Numbered from the stretch's first letter, positions 55,219 to 63,659 are shown. The stretch: 64,000 nt of DNA from Desulfoscipio gibsoniae DSM 7213 (GCF_000233715.2 NC_021184.1:558001-622000); one strand, 5' to 3'. A program made the numbers and translations. Notes: a model not told the origin generated them from the sequence alone.

Positions 55219-55249
55219 ATTGTAGCGCTTAAAGCAAAATAAGGAATAT

Positions 55250-57286
55250 TTAAGTGTCGTCATTAGACGCGACTATTACATTTCGCTGCAATCCATATTT
55301 CGCTAACTTGCGATACAATGTGGTCCGGGCTATGCCTAACTGTTTTGCAACACGTGATACATTACCCCCGTTTTCGTGCAGTAAATTTAGAATTATGTTT
55401 TTCTCGTCCTCAACGTCCACTGTCTCCGCCTGCTTGTTAAAGGCAACACTTCCCCCGGAATTTACTCTATCTTTAATAGCAGTACTGTCCTTGGAAATAA
55501 CCCCGCCCCGTCTTACCTCTTCCGGCAGATGCTCGGTTCCCAGAGAAGAATCGTTAAGAAAGTGCAGGGCTCTTTCAACGGCATTCTGTAATTCACGAAC
55601 ATTACCGGGCCAAGCATAAGCTTTGATCAAGGGCCATAACGCCGGGTCAATAGAAGTAACGGATTTTCCCGCCTGAGTGCAAAGCCGATCTAGAAAATGT
55701 TTAAATAACAAGGCAATGTCTTCTTTGCGTTCCCGAAGCGGCATTAACCGGATAGAAACTACATTGAGACGGTAATATAAGTCCCGCCGAAAATTTCCCC
55801 GTTCTACTTCCAGGGCCAAATCCCGATTGGTTGCGGCAATTACGCGTACATTGACAGGCACTACTTGAGATCCGCCAATACGAGTAATTACTTTCTGTTC
55901 CAAAACCCTTAGGAGGGTAGTCTGCAGTTCCGAAGGCATGTCTCCGATTTCATCCAGAAAAACAGTTCCCCCATCGGCTAGTTCGAACTTGCCGGGACTG
56001 CCGCCCTTCTTGGCGCCGGTAAAAGCACCTTCTGTATAACCAAATAGTTCGCTTCCAATCAGATCGCGGGGAATGGCTCCGCAGTTTATGGCGACAAAAG
56101 GCCCGCCGGCCCGTAAACTTTCATTATGTATGGCTTGAGCCAAAACATCCTTCCCGGTGCCGCTTTCACCAAGTAATAAAACAGTAGAATTACTGCGAGC
56201 GGCTGACTTGGCCTGGGTTAAACAGTCCTTAAAACCGGGATTTTCACCAATCATATTGGCAAAAGACAGCCTGGCAACAGCCCCGCTCATTCTTTGCGCC
56301 AATTTTCGCACACGGTTTATTGCTGTCAGCACCAATACGGTGCCCTCATTTTGTCCATTATGCGCCCTGACCGGACGGGAGGTAGCCGTTATTTTGGCTG
56401 TTCCGAATGATGTGGTGATGTCTTGTTCAAGGTCGGTAATAAATCTCTCACCTTTAATAACTTTTTCCCAATCTCCACCACCTGGTAGGACTTCACGCAC
56501 ATCTTTGCCTATAGCCAATTCAGGTTTAATGTGCAATAGATCGGCAGCAGCCTGATTGACCTGAATTACGGTATGATTGCGGTCCGTGGCGAGAATTCCT
56601 TCCGAAATTGATTCCATTAGCGCTTCCCTGAACCTATTAGCCACATCACGTTCCTGCCAGGCTTTTTCGCTTACCAATTGCCGGTTAATCGCGTCCGCAC
56701 CGGCCACAACCATGCCCAATGTATGCGGATGCGCTTTTTTGAAATCACCGGTCATGTTAAGCACACCAACAATTGTTCTGTCAATTCCATGAATTGGTGC
56801 GGCTGAGCAAGTCGAGCGATGCGCACAGACACAGTAATGTTCATAGCTGAAAACTTGCAGTGGCTGACCTGCAACGAGAGCGGTTCCCACACCGTTGGTA
56901 CCGGCGTTTTGTTCACTCCAACTGGCCCCGGGAACAAAGTTTCCCCGTGCAATGTCGTCAATTACCTCTTGATCACCCAAAATTTCCAATAAAAAGCCCT
57001 CAGTGTCGGCAACTGTTACTATAAAGCCCGACCCGGCAACGAAACGATATAAAGTCCTCATTACCGGACGAGCAACTTCCAGCCATTCACGGTTCTTCCG
57101 GGTTTTGTCCTCCAATATTTTTCGATCCCGGGTTTTATATACATACTTCTGCAGCGGGTTGACTTTATTCCGCCGGCACCGCTGCCAGGAATCCATTATG
57201 ATAGGCCTGACATGCCGATAGCTATCCTCTTGATTATTGATAAAGGCCCTCCAAGCCGTTTTTAATGTGTCTTGATCGGGCACCAC
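55250..57286 (-). CDS. AcoR-like sigma-54-dependent transcriptional activator
   Basis: About 678 residues from GTG 57286 (AAGGATGAG upstream); the frame is open further, but that extension is encoded by the 57362-57499 repeat element. Domains: N-terminal GAF region (about 60-200; ARGNFVPGASWSEQNAGTNG is the AcoR-type hallmark), PAS (about 225-330), AAA+ (about 355-595; Walker A GESGTGKDVLA, sigma-54 contact GAFTGA in GYTEGAFTGAKKGG), and a C-terminal Fis HTH (NVSRVAKQLGIARTTLYRKL). It should sense a small molecule and activate the -24/-12 promoter of the oxidoreductases downstream. It has its own terminator. Confidence 0.93.
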   Translation of the reverse strand: MVPDQDTLKTAWRAFINNQEDSYRHVRPIIMDSWQRCRRNKVNPLQKYVYKTRDRKILEDKTRKNREWLEVARPVMRTLYRFVAGSGFIVTVADTEGFLLEILGDQEVIDDIARGNFVPGASWSEQNAGTNGVGTALVAGQPLQVFSYEHYCVCAHRSTCSAAPIHGIDRTIVGVLNMTGDFKKAHPHTLGMVVAGADAINRQLVSEKAWQERDVANRFREALMESISEGILATDRNHTVIQVNQAAADLLHIKPELAIGKDVREVLPGGGDWEKVIKGERFITDLEQDITTSFGTAKITATSRPVRAHNGQNEGTVLVLTAINRVRKLAQRMSGAVARLSFANMIGENPGFKDCLTQAKSAARSNSTVLLLGESGTGKDVLAQAIHNESLRAGGPFVAINCGAIPRDLIGSELFGYTEGAFTGAKKGGSPGKFELADGGTVFLDEIGDMPSELQTTLLRVLEQKVITRIGGSQVVPVNVRVIAATNRDLALEVERGNFRRDLYYRLNVVSIRLMPLRERKEDIALLFKHFLDRLCTQAGKSVTSIDPALWPLIKAYAWPGNVRELQNAVERALHFLNDSSLGTEHLPEEVRRGGVISKDSTAIKDRVNSGGSVAFNKQAETVDVEDEKNIILNLLHENGGNVSRVAKQLGIARTTLYRKLAKYGLQRNVIVASNDDT

Positions 57287-57361
57287 GATATGCTCATCCT
57301 TTCTAATTAAACCTTTTTTAGTACTACAGCGTAAGATTGTATATTTTGTTATGCCGCTACG

Positions 57362-57499
57362 CCATGGGGACGGTTCCATCGCTTTCCCTTCGGTCGCAAC
57401 GCTTGCGCTTCGGAAGCATAAGTTGGGGACATTCCTCCGACCCTAAAGCTTCGACCCATAAGAGAGGTGTGTCCTCTTTCCTCAAACCCGTCCCCATGG
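57362..57499. repeat. MITE-like element with 12-bp terminal inverted repeats
   Basis: CCATGGGGACGG (57362-57373) and CCGTCCCCATGG (57488-57499) are perfect terminal inverts around about 114 bp. The interior holds GTTGGGGACATTCCT and GTGTCCTCTTTCCT, related to the repeat at 9981-10037. No coding capacity of its own; the long reading frames across it are artefacts. Confidence 0.7.
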
Positions 57500-57754
57500 C
57501 TCCGCTAACTTTTAGTTTACGCTGTAGTGTTAGGTTTTTCCCAAAATTACTATAACCCAATTGTGGTTTGCTCTGCGATAATTCTAATTTCATGCTCGTT
57601 GAATTCTGTCTTGATTACAATAATAACATATTTCCGTAACTATTCAGCATCTATAACAACATAGGAGTCAGTAGTCAGGAGTCAGGTGCTTTACCTGCTG
57701 TACATACTGTTGATATAGTTCAGACCGGTTTTGGTTCTGAAATATTTTTGTTTG

Positions 57755-57860
57755 ATAGATAGATAGGAATTATAGATAATAGAATAGATATAGATAGTAG
57801 ATAGGAATTGTAGAGTAGATAAGTAGAGTAGATAGTAGATAGGTAGATAAGAATTTGCTT
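57755..57860. repeat. low-complexity GATA/TAGA repeat
   Basis: About 100 bases made almost entirely of TAGATA, GATAG and TAGAATAG units with drift, then ATAAG. It directly abuts the end of the inverted repeat copy at 57841 and may have grown by slippage. Bases 57500-57754 show nothing coding. Confidence 0.8.
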
Positions 57861-58183
57861 TTTTTCCATCACAGCAATAACAGAGTATATTACTGCCGTC
57901 AAACATAAAATAGGAGCCGATTTATGCATTTACCGGATTGTATATGAACAATAGCTGGCTGTTTCGTCAAAAAGGACAGGTAGGCAGATTCTCATGTCCA
58001 AATTTGCGCACAATCAAACAGGCCATAACAGATTCCATGTAACAACACATAACAATCCTCATAGCCATATACTGTCCAAATTGTGAACCTATCTTGATAA
58101 GACCCCTAAGCTAGATACAGTCCTCATAAGGTGTCAACTGGGAATATTCATCCTCATACGGCATTTGGAATACAGAATCATCA
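57841..58183 (-). repeat. inverted repeat copy A (3' end of an IS91-like element)
   Basis: Read on the minus strand this sequence matches 60351-60695 on the plus strand over about 340 bases, roughly 80-85 percent identical by eye. Both copies encode the peptide MPYEDEYSQLTPYEDCI at one end and end in ATGGAAAAA..GCAAATTC. The pair flanks the IS256 element and looks like two copies of the same mobile-element terminus. Confidence 0.8.
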
Positions 58184-58235
58184 AACAAGCCGGGCCAACC
58201 AATCCAGCGCCACAAAAGTTTCACGGGACCTCCGC
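58111..58235 (-). pseudogene. C-terminal tail of an IS91-like transposase, split by the IS256 element
   Basis: Minus-strand reading gives GGPVKLLWRWIGWPGLFDD and then MPYEDEYSQLTPYEDCI with a stop at 58111-58113. Removing the IS256 element (58236-59725) and one copy of the flanking CTCCGC joins this exactly in frame to the fragment at 59726-59857. The family call follows from that fragment. Confidence 0.6.
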
Positions 58236-58289
58236 GGGAGTGTAAATAATTCCGTGTAAATGGCTTGATCCCGCTATAAACTGGTTAAG

Positions 58290-58415
58290 CTAGTAATGGC
58301 TCTTTCCCGCTAGGAGGGTAAGGCTCTGCTGGAGAGCAACCTGAGCGCCTAACGGGGTTCTGCCGGGGATAGCAGAGGGGTAACCTGTTGCCCCTCATCC
58401 CTTACATTTATCCTT
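58290..58415. other. GC-rich foldable tail of the IS256 element
   Basis: Non-coding end of the element downstream of the transposase. It contains a TCTGC-CGGGGATA-GCAGA hairpin and a GGGGTAAC-CT-GTTGCCCC hairpin in tandem, which is GC-richer than the rest of the element. It may terminate outside transcripts or be part of the element end; function is not known. Confidence 0.35.
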
Positions 58416-58446
58416 GAGGAGAACAAAAGCGTAAAACTCAATTTTT

Positions 58447-59664
58447 TTATATAGCCATCTCTGATTCTATCCTATCACCAAAGTATATGGCAAATTGGGA
58501 GATGCAATTTTTCCAATCTTTAACTGGCATAGTCCATTTTTTGGCTGCTTCAACGGTGGCCAGGTAAATAATTTTTTTCAGTGCATCGTCTGTTGGATAG
58601 GCAGTTTTAGTTTTGGTTACTTTCCGTAGTTGCCGGTGGTAACCCTCGATGATATTAGTAGTATAAATCATTTTACGGATTTCATATGGGTATTTAAAAT
58701 AAGCTGTTAATTCAAGCCAATTCTTCTCCCAAGAACGAATTATAATGGGATGTCTTTTACCCCAGTTTTCTTTGAATATTTCAAAGGCTAACTCGGCCTC
58801 TTCCAGGGTTAACGCCTGGTATACTTGCTTAAGATCAGCCATCAGTTCCTTTTGTTCTTTGTATGGCACATACTTTAGGGAATTACGGATTTGGTGAATG
58901 ATACAAAGCTGAATTTCGGTTTTGGGGAAAACCGTGTTTATAGCCTCGGAAAACCCGGAAAGCCCGTCTTTACAGGCAATCAGGATGTCTTGCACTCCCC
59001 TGCTTTTGAGATCATTACATACGCCAAGCCAAAAGCTAGCACTTTCATTTTCCCCAATCCAGATGCCAAGTATTTCTTTTTGGCCAGCCATATTTAGGGC
59101 CAACACACTATAGGCCGCCTTGTTTATTATCCGGTTATCTTTACGAACCTTGAAATGGATAGCATCAAGAAAAACAATAGGGTATATACGGTCAAGTGTC
59201 CGGGACTGCCACTCTGCAATCATCGGTAGTATTTTGTCTGTTATCTTGCTGACCATGGTAGGGGATACGTCGATACCGTAGATATCCCTCATGTGGTCCT
59301 CAATATCACGTGTAGACATACCCTTGGCGTACATGGCTATAATTTGGTCTTCAAGCTGGTTGGATGTCTTTTCATATTTGCCGATAATCCTGGGTTCAAA
59401 TTCACCATTACGATCCCGTGGGATTTCTACTTCTGTCTTGCCAAACTTAGTTTGGATAGTCTTCTTATTGTAACCGTTGCGACTGTTGCCAGTATTATTG
59501 CCTTCAATGCTGTGTTTTTTATACCCGAGGTGCTCTTCAATTTCAGCCTCGAATATCTGCTGCAAGGTGTCCTTGAATAGATTCTTGAGCATCTCATGTA
59601 CGTCTTCTACGGTGCGGCAATCCTTTGCTAATTCCTTGATCGTTTTGTCTTGCATGGCTTGCAT
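58447..59664 (-). CDS. IS256-family transposase
   Basis: 405 residues, the family length. DDE residues are visible: D in YPIVFLDAIHFKVR, D in LIACKDGLSGF and E in TTNIIEGYHRQLRK; the N-terminal part (VEDVHEMLKNLFKDTLQ, EHLGYKKHS) is also typical. AAAGGAGATG lies before the start at 59664 (MQAMQDKT). The frame is intact, so the element could still be active. It inserted into an older IS91-like transposase fragment. Confidence 0.96.
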   Translation of the reverse strand: MQAMQDKTIKELAKDCRTVEDVHEMLKNLFKDTLQQIFEAEIEEHLGYKKHSIEGNNTGNSRNGYNKKTIQTKFGKTEVEIPRDRNGEFEPRIIGKYEKTSNQLEDQIIAMYAKGMSTRDIEDHMRDIYGIDVSPTMVSKITDKILPMIAEWQSRTLDRIYPIVFLDAIHFKVRKDNRIINKAAYSVLALNMAGQKEILGIWIGENESASFWLGVCNDLKSRGVQDILIACKDGLSGFSEAINTVFPKTEIQLCIIHQIRNSLKYVPYKEQKELMADLKQVYQALTLEEAELAFEIFKENWGKRHPIIIRSWEKNWLELTAYFKYPYEIRKMIYTTNIIEGYHRQLRKVTKTKTAYPTDDALKKIIYLATVEAAKKWTMPVKDWKNCISQFAIYFGDRIESEMAI

Positions 59665-59725
59665 AAATGGTCATCTCCTTTATTGGTAGTTATAACCATT
59701 TACACTAAATTAATTACGTTCTCGA

Positions 59726-59857
59726 CTCCGCTGTTTTTGCCTTTATAGATTACTCGTGCGACACCGTCATTCGATTCGGATGCCGGTATATAGAGCAATC
59801 TCTCCTGTGCGATGGGAGCCCGGACAATATATTGCGCCAACTTTTCAATCCTCTCCT
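59726..59857 (-). pseudogene. IS91-like transposase fragment
   Basis: Minus-strand reading gives QERIEKLAQYIVRAPIAQER, then LLYIPASESNDGVARVIYKG and KNSG before the IS256 insertion. The motif of a charged helix, RxPIxxERL and a VxYKxK strand resembles the region after the HUH domain of IS91/Y2-type transposases. Its upstream edge is cut exactly where direct repeat copy 2 begins (59858). Confidence 0.55.
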
Positions 59858-60123
59858 GGGTATAAGGCTTTCATAAATTTGTTCATAACCACTACTCATA
59901 AGATACTCCTTTCATTGTGCGCCGCAGATGCTCATTTTCAAGACCGTTTAAGGGTGTGGAATTATTGAGTCAGACCACATTTTTGTCAACTGGCCTTACT
60001 TATCCGGCAAAGTAAAGCTTTTAGCGCCGGATACCCAATATCGGGTCTGCTGCCTCTAATGAAGTGAGTAAGTTGATGTTAGCTTCTGACCAACCATGGG
60101 GAATATTAATTATCCCTGGCAAA
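59858..60123. repeat. 266-bp direct repeat, copy 2 (fossil gene junction)
   Basis: A near-identical copy of 50583-50850 in the same orientation, 9.3 kb away. It carries the first codons of a DUF3786 gene, the gap and the last ~46 codons of the oxidoreductase, now with two 1-base deletions that break the frame. Neither gene continues beyond the copy, so it is non-functional. Confidence 0.95.
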
Positions 60124-60237
60124 TGTGTAGCCATTCAGTCATTTATATTAATTGTCTTATAAGTCACCTAAGAATTCTTGGTAAGGGTCTCTTCGGTCAC
60201 ACTATCCTGTCTATTCTGTTACTGGTTATCTGATCCA

Positions 60238-60345
60238 TTATCGCCAATACCCATACTCCTTTTGGTACCTGTCTTCCCATGTACCTTCCAGTTCTTCAAA
60301 ATGTGCTTCCACACACCGGTAATATTGGTTTTTGCTTATGATATA
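60238..60345 (-). pseudogene. N-terminal fragment of an IS91-like transposase
   Basis: Minus-strand reading includes NQYYRCVEAHFEELEG and TWEDRYQKEYGYWR, then a stop (CGA TAA). This resembles the N-terminus of IS91/Y2-type transposases ahead of their zinc-binding motif. It faces direct repeat copy 2; 60124-60237 shows nothing else. Confidence 0.45.
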
Positions 60346-60350
60346 ACTCA

Positions 60351-60695
60351 TGATGATTATGTCCTCCAAATGCCGTATGAGGATGAATATTCCCAGTTGA
60401 CACCTTATGAGGACTGTATTTAGGAGTCTTATAAAAGATAGGTTCACGATTTGTATAGCATATGGCTATGAGGATTGTTCACGTGTTGTTACATGGAATC
60501 TATCATGGCTTGTTTGATTGTGCGCACATCTTGGCACGTGAGTCTGCCTACCTGTCCTTTTTGGTGAAACAGTCAGGTTATCGTTCATATAAATCCGGTA
60601 AATATGCATAACCGGCTACAACTCTATGTTTGACGAGCAGTAATATCCTGGGTTATTGCTGAGATGGAAAAAGCAAATTCCTATCTTATCTATGG
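60351..60695 (+). repeat. inverted repeat copy B (3' end of an IS91-like element)
   Basis: Plus-strand counterpart of 57841-58183. It again encodes MPYEDEYSQLTPYEDCI (stop at 60421-60423) and ends with GGAAAAAGCAAATTC. Divergence between the copies shows they are old. Bases 60696-60818 hold nothing recognisable. Confidence 0.8.
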
Positions 60696-60818
60696 TAGGC
60701 CGCATATAGCTCCTTAAATCTACACTGGCTTATCGAACCCTTAAAATCAGTTGTTTAATTTTCATTAAAAAAGAGGTACGTTTCCTCCCTGTACAGCTAT
60801 TTATCAATGCCAGGTTAC

Positions 60819-60863
60819 TTGACATTAATAAAAAAAATATGATAGAATTAGGACGTACGTACG
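60819..60863 (+). promoter_or_regulatory. tetR promoter with palindromic operator
   Basis: TTGACA (60819-60824), 18-base spacer, TAGAAT (60843-60848), then the perfect 10-bp palindrome CGTACGTACG (60854-60863) at the expected start site. This is a typical position for a TetR autorepressor site. TTTGGAGGTG then precedes the ATG at 60886. Confidence 0.75.
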
Positions 60864-60885
60864 ACTAACAATTTGGAGGTGCATC

Positions 60886-61467
60886 ATGCAGCAAAAGACT
60901 GATAAAACAAACCCATCTGAGAAAATCCTTATAACGGCCTTTGAATGTCTTTCTACAAGAGGCTATGCCAATGTATCCATGCGAAATATTGCCGAGGAAG
61001 CCGGAGTCGCGTTAAGCCAACTGACATACTACTATAAGAATAAAGAAAAATTATTCATTGAAGTTATCAATATGATGACACTCCAATATTTACATGAAAT
61101 AGAAGGAAATTTAGAATCTGTCACGGGTGAGAAAGAAAAGCTCGCGTCCCTCGTGAGGTTCTTTAAGGAACTGATCAGGGATAAACCAAAACTTTTGAAA
61201 CTTTTTATTGATTTTATAGCACAGGCTTTATGGATTCCGTCTTTTAGAGAACAACTGGACAGCTTATTTACTGAGCTGACGGAGGTTATTGAAAGAAACC
61301 TATTGACCTACATGAAAATCAATAAAAGATATCTTGGATATTCTCCCCAAACGGTAGCTAAATTAGTTCTTGGAGCTTTGCTCGGAACATCTATTCAAAT
61401 AATACTCGGTTCCGACCGGGACAGCGCCTTTGAATCCTTAAATTTGGCAGAGAGCCTATTAAATTAA
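60886..61467 (+). CDS. TetR/AcrR-family regulator
   Basis: 193 residues. N-terminal HTH: ILITAFECLSTRGYANVSMR, NIAEEAGVALSQLTYYYKNK and EKLFIEVI, the standard TetR_N pattern. The C-terminal ligand/dimer domain is all-helical and has no close known relative that I can name. It is followed 15 bases later by a phasin-like gene and then a UbiB-like gene in the same direction, so it probably represses this operon through the CGTACGTACG site. Confidence 0.93.
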   Translation: MQQKTDKTNPSEKILITAFECLSTRGYANVSMRNIAEEAGVALSQLTYYYKNKEKLFIEVINMMTLQYLHEIEGNLESVTGEKEKLASLVRFFKELIRDKPKLLKLFIDFIAQALWIPSFREQLDSLFTELTEVIERNLLTYMKINKRYLGYSPQTVAKLVLGALLGTSIQIILGSDRDSAFESLNLAESLLN

Positions 61468-61482
61468 GAGGGAGTGTATATT

Positions 61483-61821
61483 ATGTCAAACGCATTTGAA
61501 AAGACAATCAATTTAGGATTAGGGCTTTTATTGTATTCACGGGAAAAAGTGGAGGAAGTGGTTGAGGAACTGGTCGGCAGAGGCGAGGTGGCCAAAAAAG
61601 ACGCCCGGCAATTTGCGAGCGAGCTTATGCAAAGAGGCGAGGAACAGAGAGAAGAACTGAAAAAGCTGATTCAGGGTGAGGTCACCAAGGCTCTGGATCA
61701 TGTAAATGTGGCGAGAAAAGAAGACCTTGTTACAAAAGATGAAATCAGAGAAATTGTCAGAGAACAAATGCAGCAAGTACTCCGGGAACAAGGATTTTTC
61801 AAAAGCGAGGGCACCAAGTAA
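61483..61821 (+). CDS. phasin/PhaF-like coiled-coil protein
   Basis: 112 residues from ATG 61483 (GAGGGAGTG upstream; the in-frame GTG three codons earlier is part of that site). The N-terminus FEKTINLGLGLLLYSREKVEE and the following VEELVGRGEVAKKDARQFA match the PHA-granule-associated/PhaF-type family; the rest is a charged coiled coil ending in REQGFFKS. Proteins of this type bind polyester granules or membranes and often accompany UbiB/ABC1 genes, as here. No PHA synthase gene is in the window. Confidence 0.75.
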   Translation: MSNAFEKTINLGLGLLLYSREKVEEVVEELVGRGEVAKKDARQFASELMQRGEEQREELKKLIQGEVTKALDHVNVARKEDLVTKDEIREIVREQMQQVLREQGFFKSEGTK

Positions 61822-61830
61822 AGGGGATAA

Positions 61831-61941
61831 ATGTTCAGAATGCCGGAAAAGAAGCAGGCTCAGGAAAGAGAGCAAATCAATCTAAATATGCTTTTGCTAT
61901 GTGATGAAACGATAGGAATGCCTCCTTTCCCCTCTGCTTAA
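61831..61941 (+). CDS. 36-codon ORF between phasin-like and UbiB-like genes
   Basis: ATG at 61831 preceded by AAGGGG at 6 bases; the peptide starts MFRMPEKKQAQEREQINL and ends MPPFPSA. It lies in the operon direction, 9 bases after the phasin-like stop and 29 bases before the next start. It could be a small protein gene or chance; no family recognised. Confidence 0.3.
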   Translation: MFRMPEKKQAQEREQINLNMLLLCDETIGMPPFPSA

Positions 61942-61970
61942 ATAGTGCGGAATCGCGGGATAGAGTTGAT

Positions 61971-63659
61971 ATGATGAATTACAGACGCATTCGTTCCAGA
62001 AGATATAAAGAAATCATTGCTGTTTTTACAAAACATGGTTTTGGATTGCTTGTAAAGCGACTTAGGCTTCCTTATTCTTTAAGGTCCAAAAATAGAATTT
62101 TAGACGTCGGAACTGCACCTGACACGGCCGGAGCCTCGGCAGGAAAAAGGCTGAAGATGGCCTTGGAAGAACTGGGGCCGACGTTTGTTAAACTGGGACA
62201 AATTTTAAGCATACGACGGGATATTTTACCGGCTGATATTATTGAAGAGCTTAAAAAGCTGCAAGACTCGGTGCAGCCGTTTCCTTTTTCTGAGGTAAAG
62301 ACGCTCATTGAAACGGAATTTAATGACACGCTGGGAAATATCTTTAAAGAATTTGATGAGGTACCTGTAGCCGCAGCATCCATATCCCAAGTCCATCGCG
62401 CCAGACTGATTTCGGGAAAGCAGGTGGCCGTAAAGGTTCAGAGGCCGGAGATAGAAAGACTCATAGATCTGGACTTAAACATTTTGAAAGACATGGCGCA
62501 TCTTCTCGACCATCACACAAAATACGGGGAGATTTATGATTTTAGCGGTATGGTGGCGGATTTTGAAAACACGCTTAAAAATGAACTGGATTTTACCAAA
62601 GAAGGGGAAAACGCAGATACCTTCAGGCTTAATCTCAGCCAGGACGAAAACGTAACAGTCCCAAAAGTGAAGTGGATATATACGACAAAGCGGGTTCTCA
62701 CCATGGAGTATTTTGAAGGCATCAAGATCAGCGATTCTGCCGCCTTGGATCTGGCGGGCATTAATCGGAGAAAGATCGCAGAGAGGCTTGCCGCATCCAT
62801 ATGCAATCAAATACTCAGAGATGGTTTATTTCATGCGGACCCGCATCCGGGCAATATTCAGGTCATGCCGGACGGCACCATCATATTTCTTGATTTGGGG
62901 ATGGTAGATTGCCTCAACGAATCCCGGAAAAGAGCGATTTCAAATTTTTTTATCGGGGTTGCCTTCAAAGACAGTCGAATGGTGGTCAACTCCATTTTTG
63001 CTATGGAGGCCGCAACTGCTCGAAGCAATGTGAAAAGCTTTGAAAAAGACGTTGATGCGCTGATCGAAAAGTACCTTACGATGCCTATGAACGAGATGAA
63101 AATTGATAAGCTGCTCCAGGAAATCTTTCATATTGCGTTTTTGAACCATGTAAAAACACCCTGTGAATTTGCTTTGCTTTCCAAAACATTGATAACTCTT
63201 CAAGGACTGTTGGAAAAATTAGCCCCGGATCTTAACGCCCTTGTTATTGCGGAACCTATCGCTAAAAAGCTGCGTTATCAGTTACTTTCATTCGAGAAAA
63301 TGGGAAGCGGAATAAAAAAGAGCTTATTAGATTACTGGAGTCTGTTGGGCGAATTCCCGACCGCAATGCAAAGCCTTCTGCATAAAGCGGCAGATGCAGA
63401 TTTTGCCGTTCAATTTGAGATGAAAGAGATGGATAAACTTCAAAGGCGGCTGGAACGAATCTTCAACAGGATATCCTTCAGCCTGATTTTGCTTGCTGTA
63501 AGCATTATCATCGCCGGAGTTCTGGTAAGCTCCGGCCTTAGTGCGGATACAAGCAACGAAATGTATTTTTTCAATATCACAGTCTTAAAAATAGGTTTAG
63601 CATCGGCGGCTATTATTATTTTGGGACTGGTGATTTCCATGATCAGGTCAAGAAACTGA
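61971..63659 (+). CDS. UbiB/ABC1/AarF-family atypical kinase
   Basis: 562 residues. The family KxGQ motif (FVKLGQILSIRRDILP) is near residue 72, the A-rich loop is AAASISQVHRARL, and the catalytic/metal region is LFHADPHPGNI followed by LDLGMVD. Two C-terminal membrane segments (SLILLAVSIIIAGVLVSSG; ITVLKIGLASAAIIILGLVI) anchor it. In enteric bacteria UbiB supports ubiquinone synthesis; Firmicute members are probably involved in isoprenoid quinone or lipid handling, with the substrate unknown. Third gene in the TetR-led operon. The first ATG of MMNYRR lacks a strong ribosome binding site. Confidence 0.9.
   Translation: MMNYRRIRSRRYKEIIAVFTKHGFGLLVKRLRLPYSLRSKNRILDVGTAPDTAGASAGKRLKMALEELGPTFVKLGQILSIRRDILPADIIEELKKLQDSVQPFPFSEVKTLIETEFNDTLGNIFKEFDEVPVAAASISQVHRARLISGKQVAVKVQRPEIERLIDLDLNILKDMAHLLDHHTKYGEIYDFSGMVADFENTLKNELDFTKEGENADTFRLNLSQDENVTVPKVKWIYTTKRVLTMEYFEGIKISDSAALDLAGINRRKIAERLAASICNQILRDGLFHADPHPGNIQVMPDGTIIFLDLGMVDCLNESRKRAISNFFIGVAFKDSRMVVNSIFAMEAATARSNVKSFEKDVDALIEKYLTMPMNEMKIDKLLQEIFHIAFLNHVKTPCEFALLSKTLITLQGLLEKLAPDLNALVIAEPIAKKLRYQLLSFEKMGSGIKKSLLDYWSLLGEFPTAMQSLLHKAADADFAVQFEMKEMDKLQRRLERIFNRISFSLILLAVSIIIAGVLVSSGLSADTSNEMYFFNITVLKIGLASAAIIILGLVISMIRSRN

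Larger units (their letters stand above)
58236..59725 (-). mobile_element. complete IS256-family insertion sequence
   Basis: About 1490 bases flanked by CTCCGC on both sides (58230-58235 and 59726-59731), a likely part of the target duplication. Terminal inverts: GTAAATAATTCCGTGTAAATGG near 58242-58263 and, on the other strand, GTAATTAATTTAGTGTAAATGG near 59696-59717, 19 of 22 matching. One full-length transposase gene fills most of it. The reading frame of the host transposase fragment is restored when the element is removed, which proves insertion. Confidence 0.9.

Noticed and set aside
57357-57593. Basic minus-strand reading frame over the MITE-like element
   Set aside because: It lies entirely within terminal inverts and repeats, with no ribosome binding site and a composition typical of spurious repeat-derived frames.
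60178-60423. 81-residue plus-strand protein
   Set aside because: It joins unrelated hydrophobic codons to the tail of an IS91-like fragment (MPYEDEYSQLTPYEDCI); it is a chimera of remnants, not a gene.
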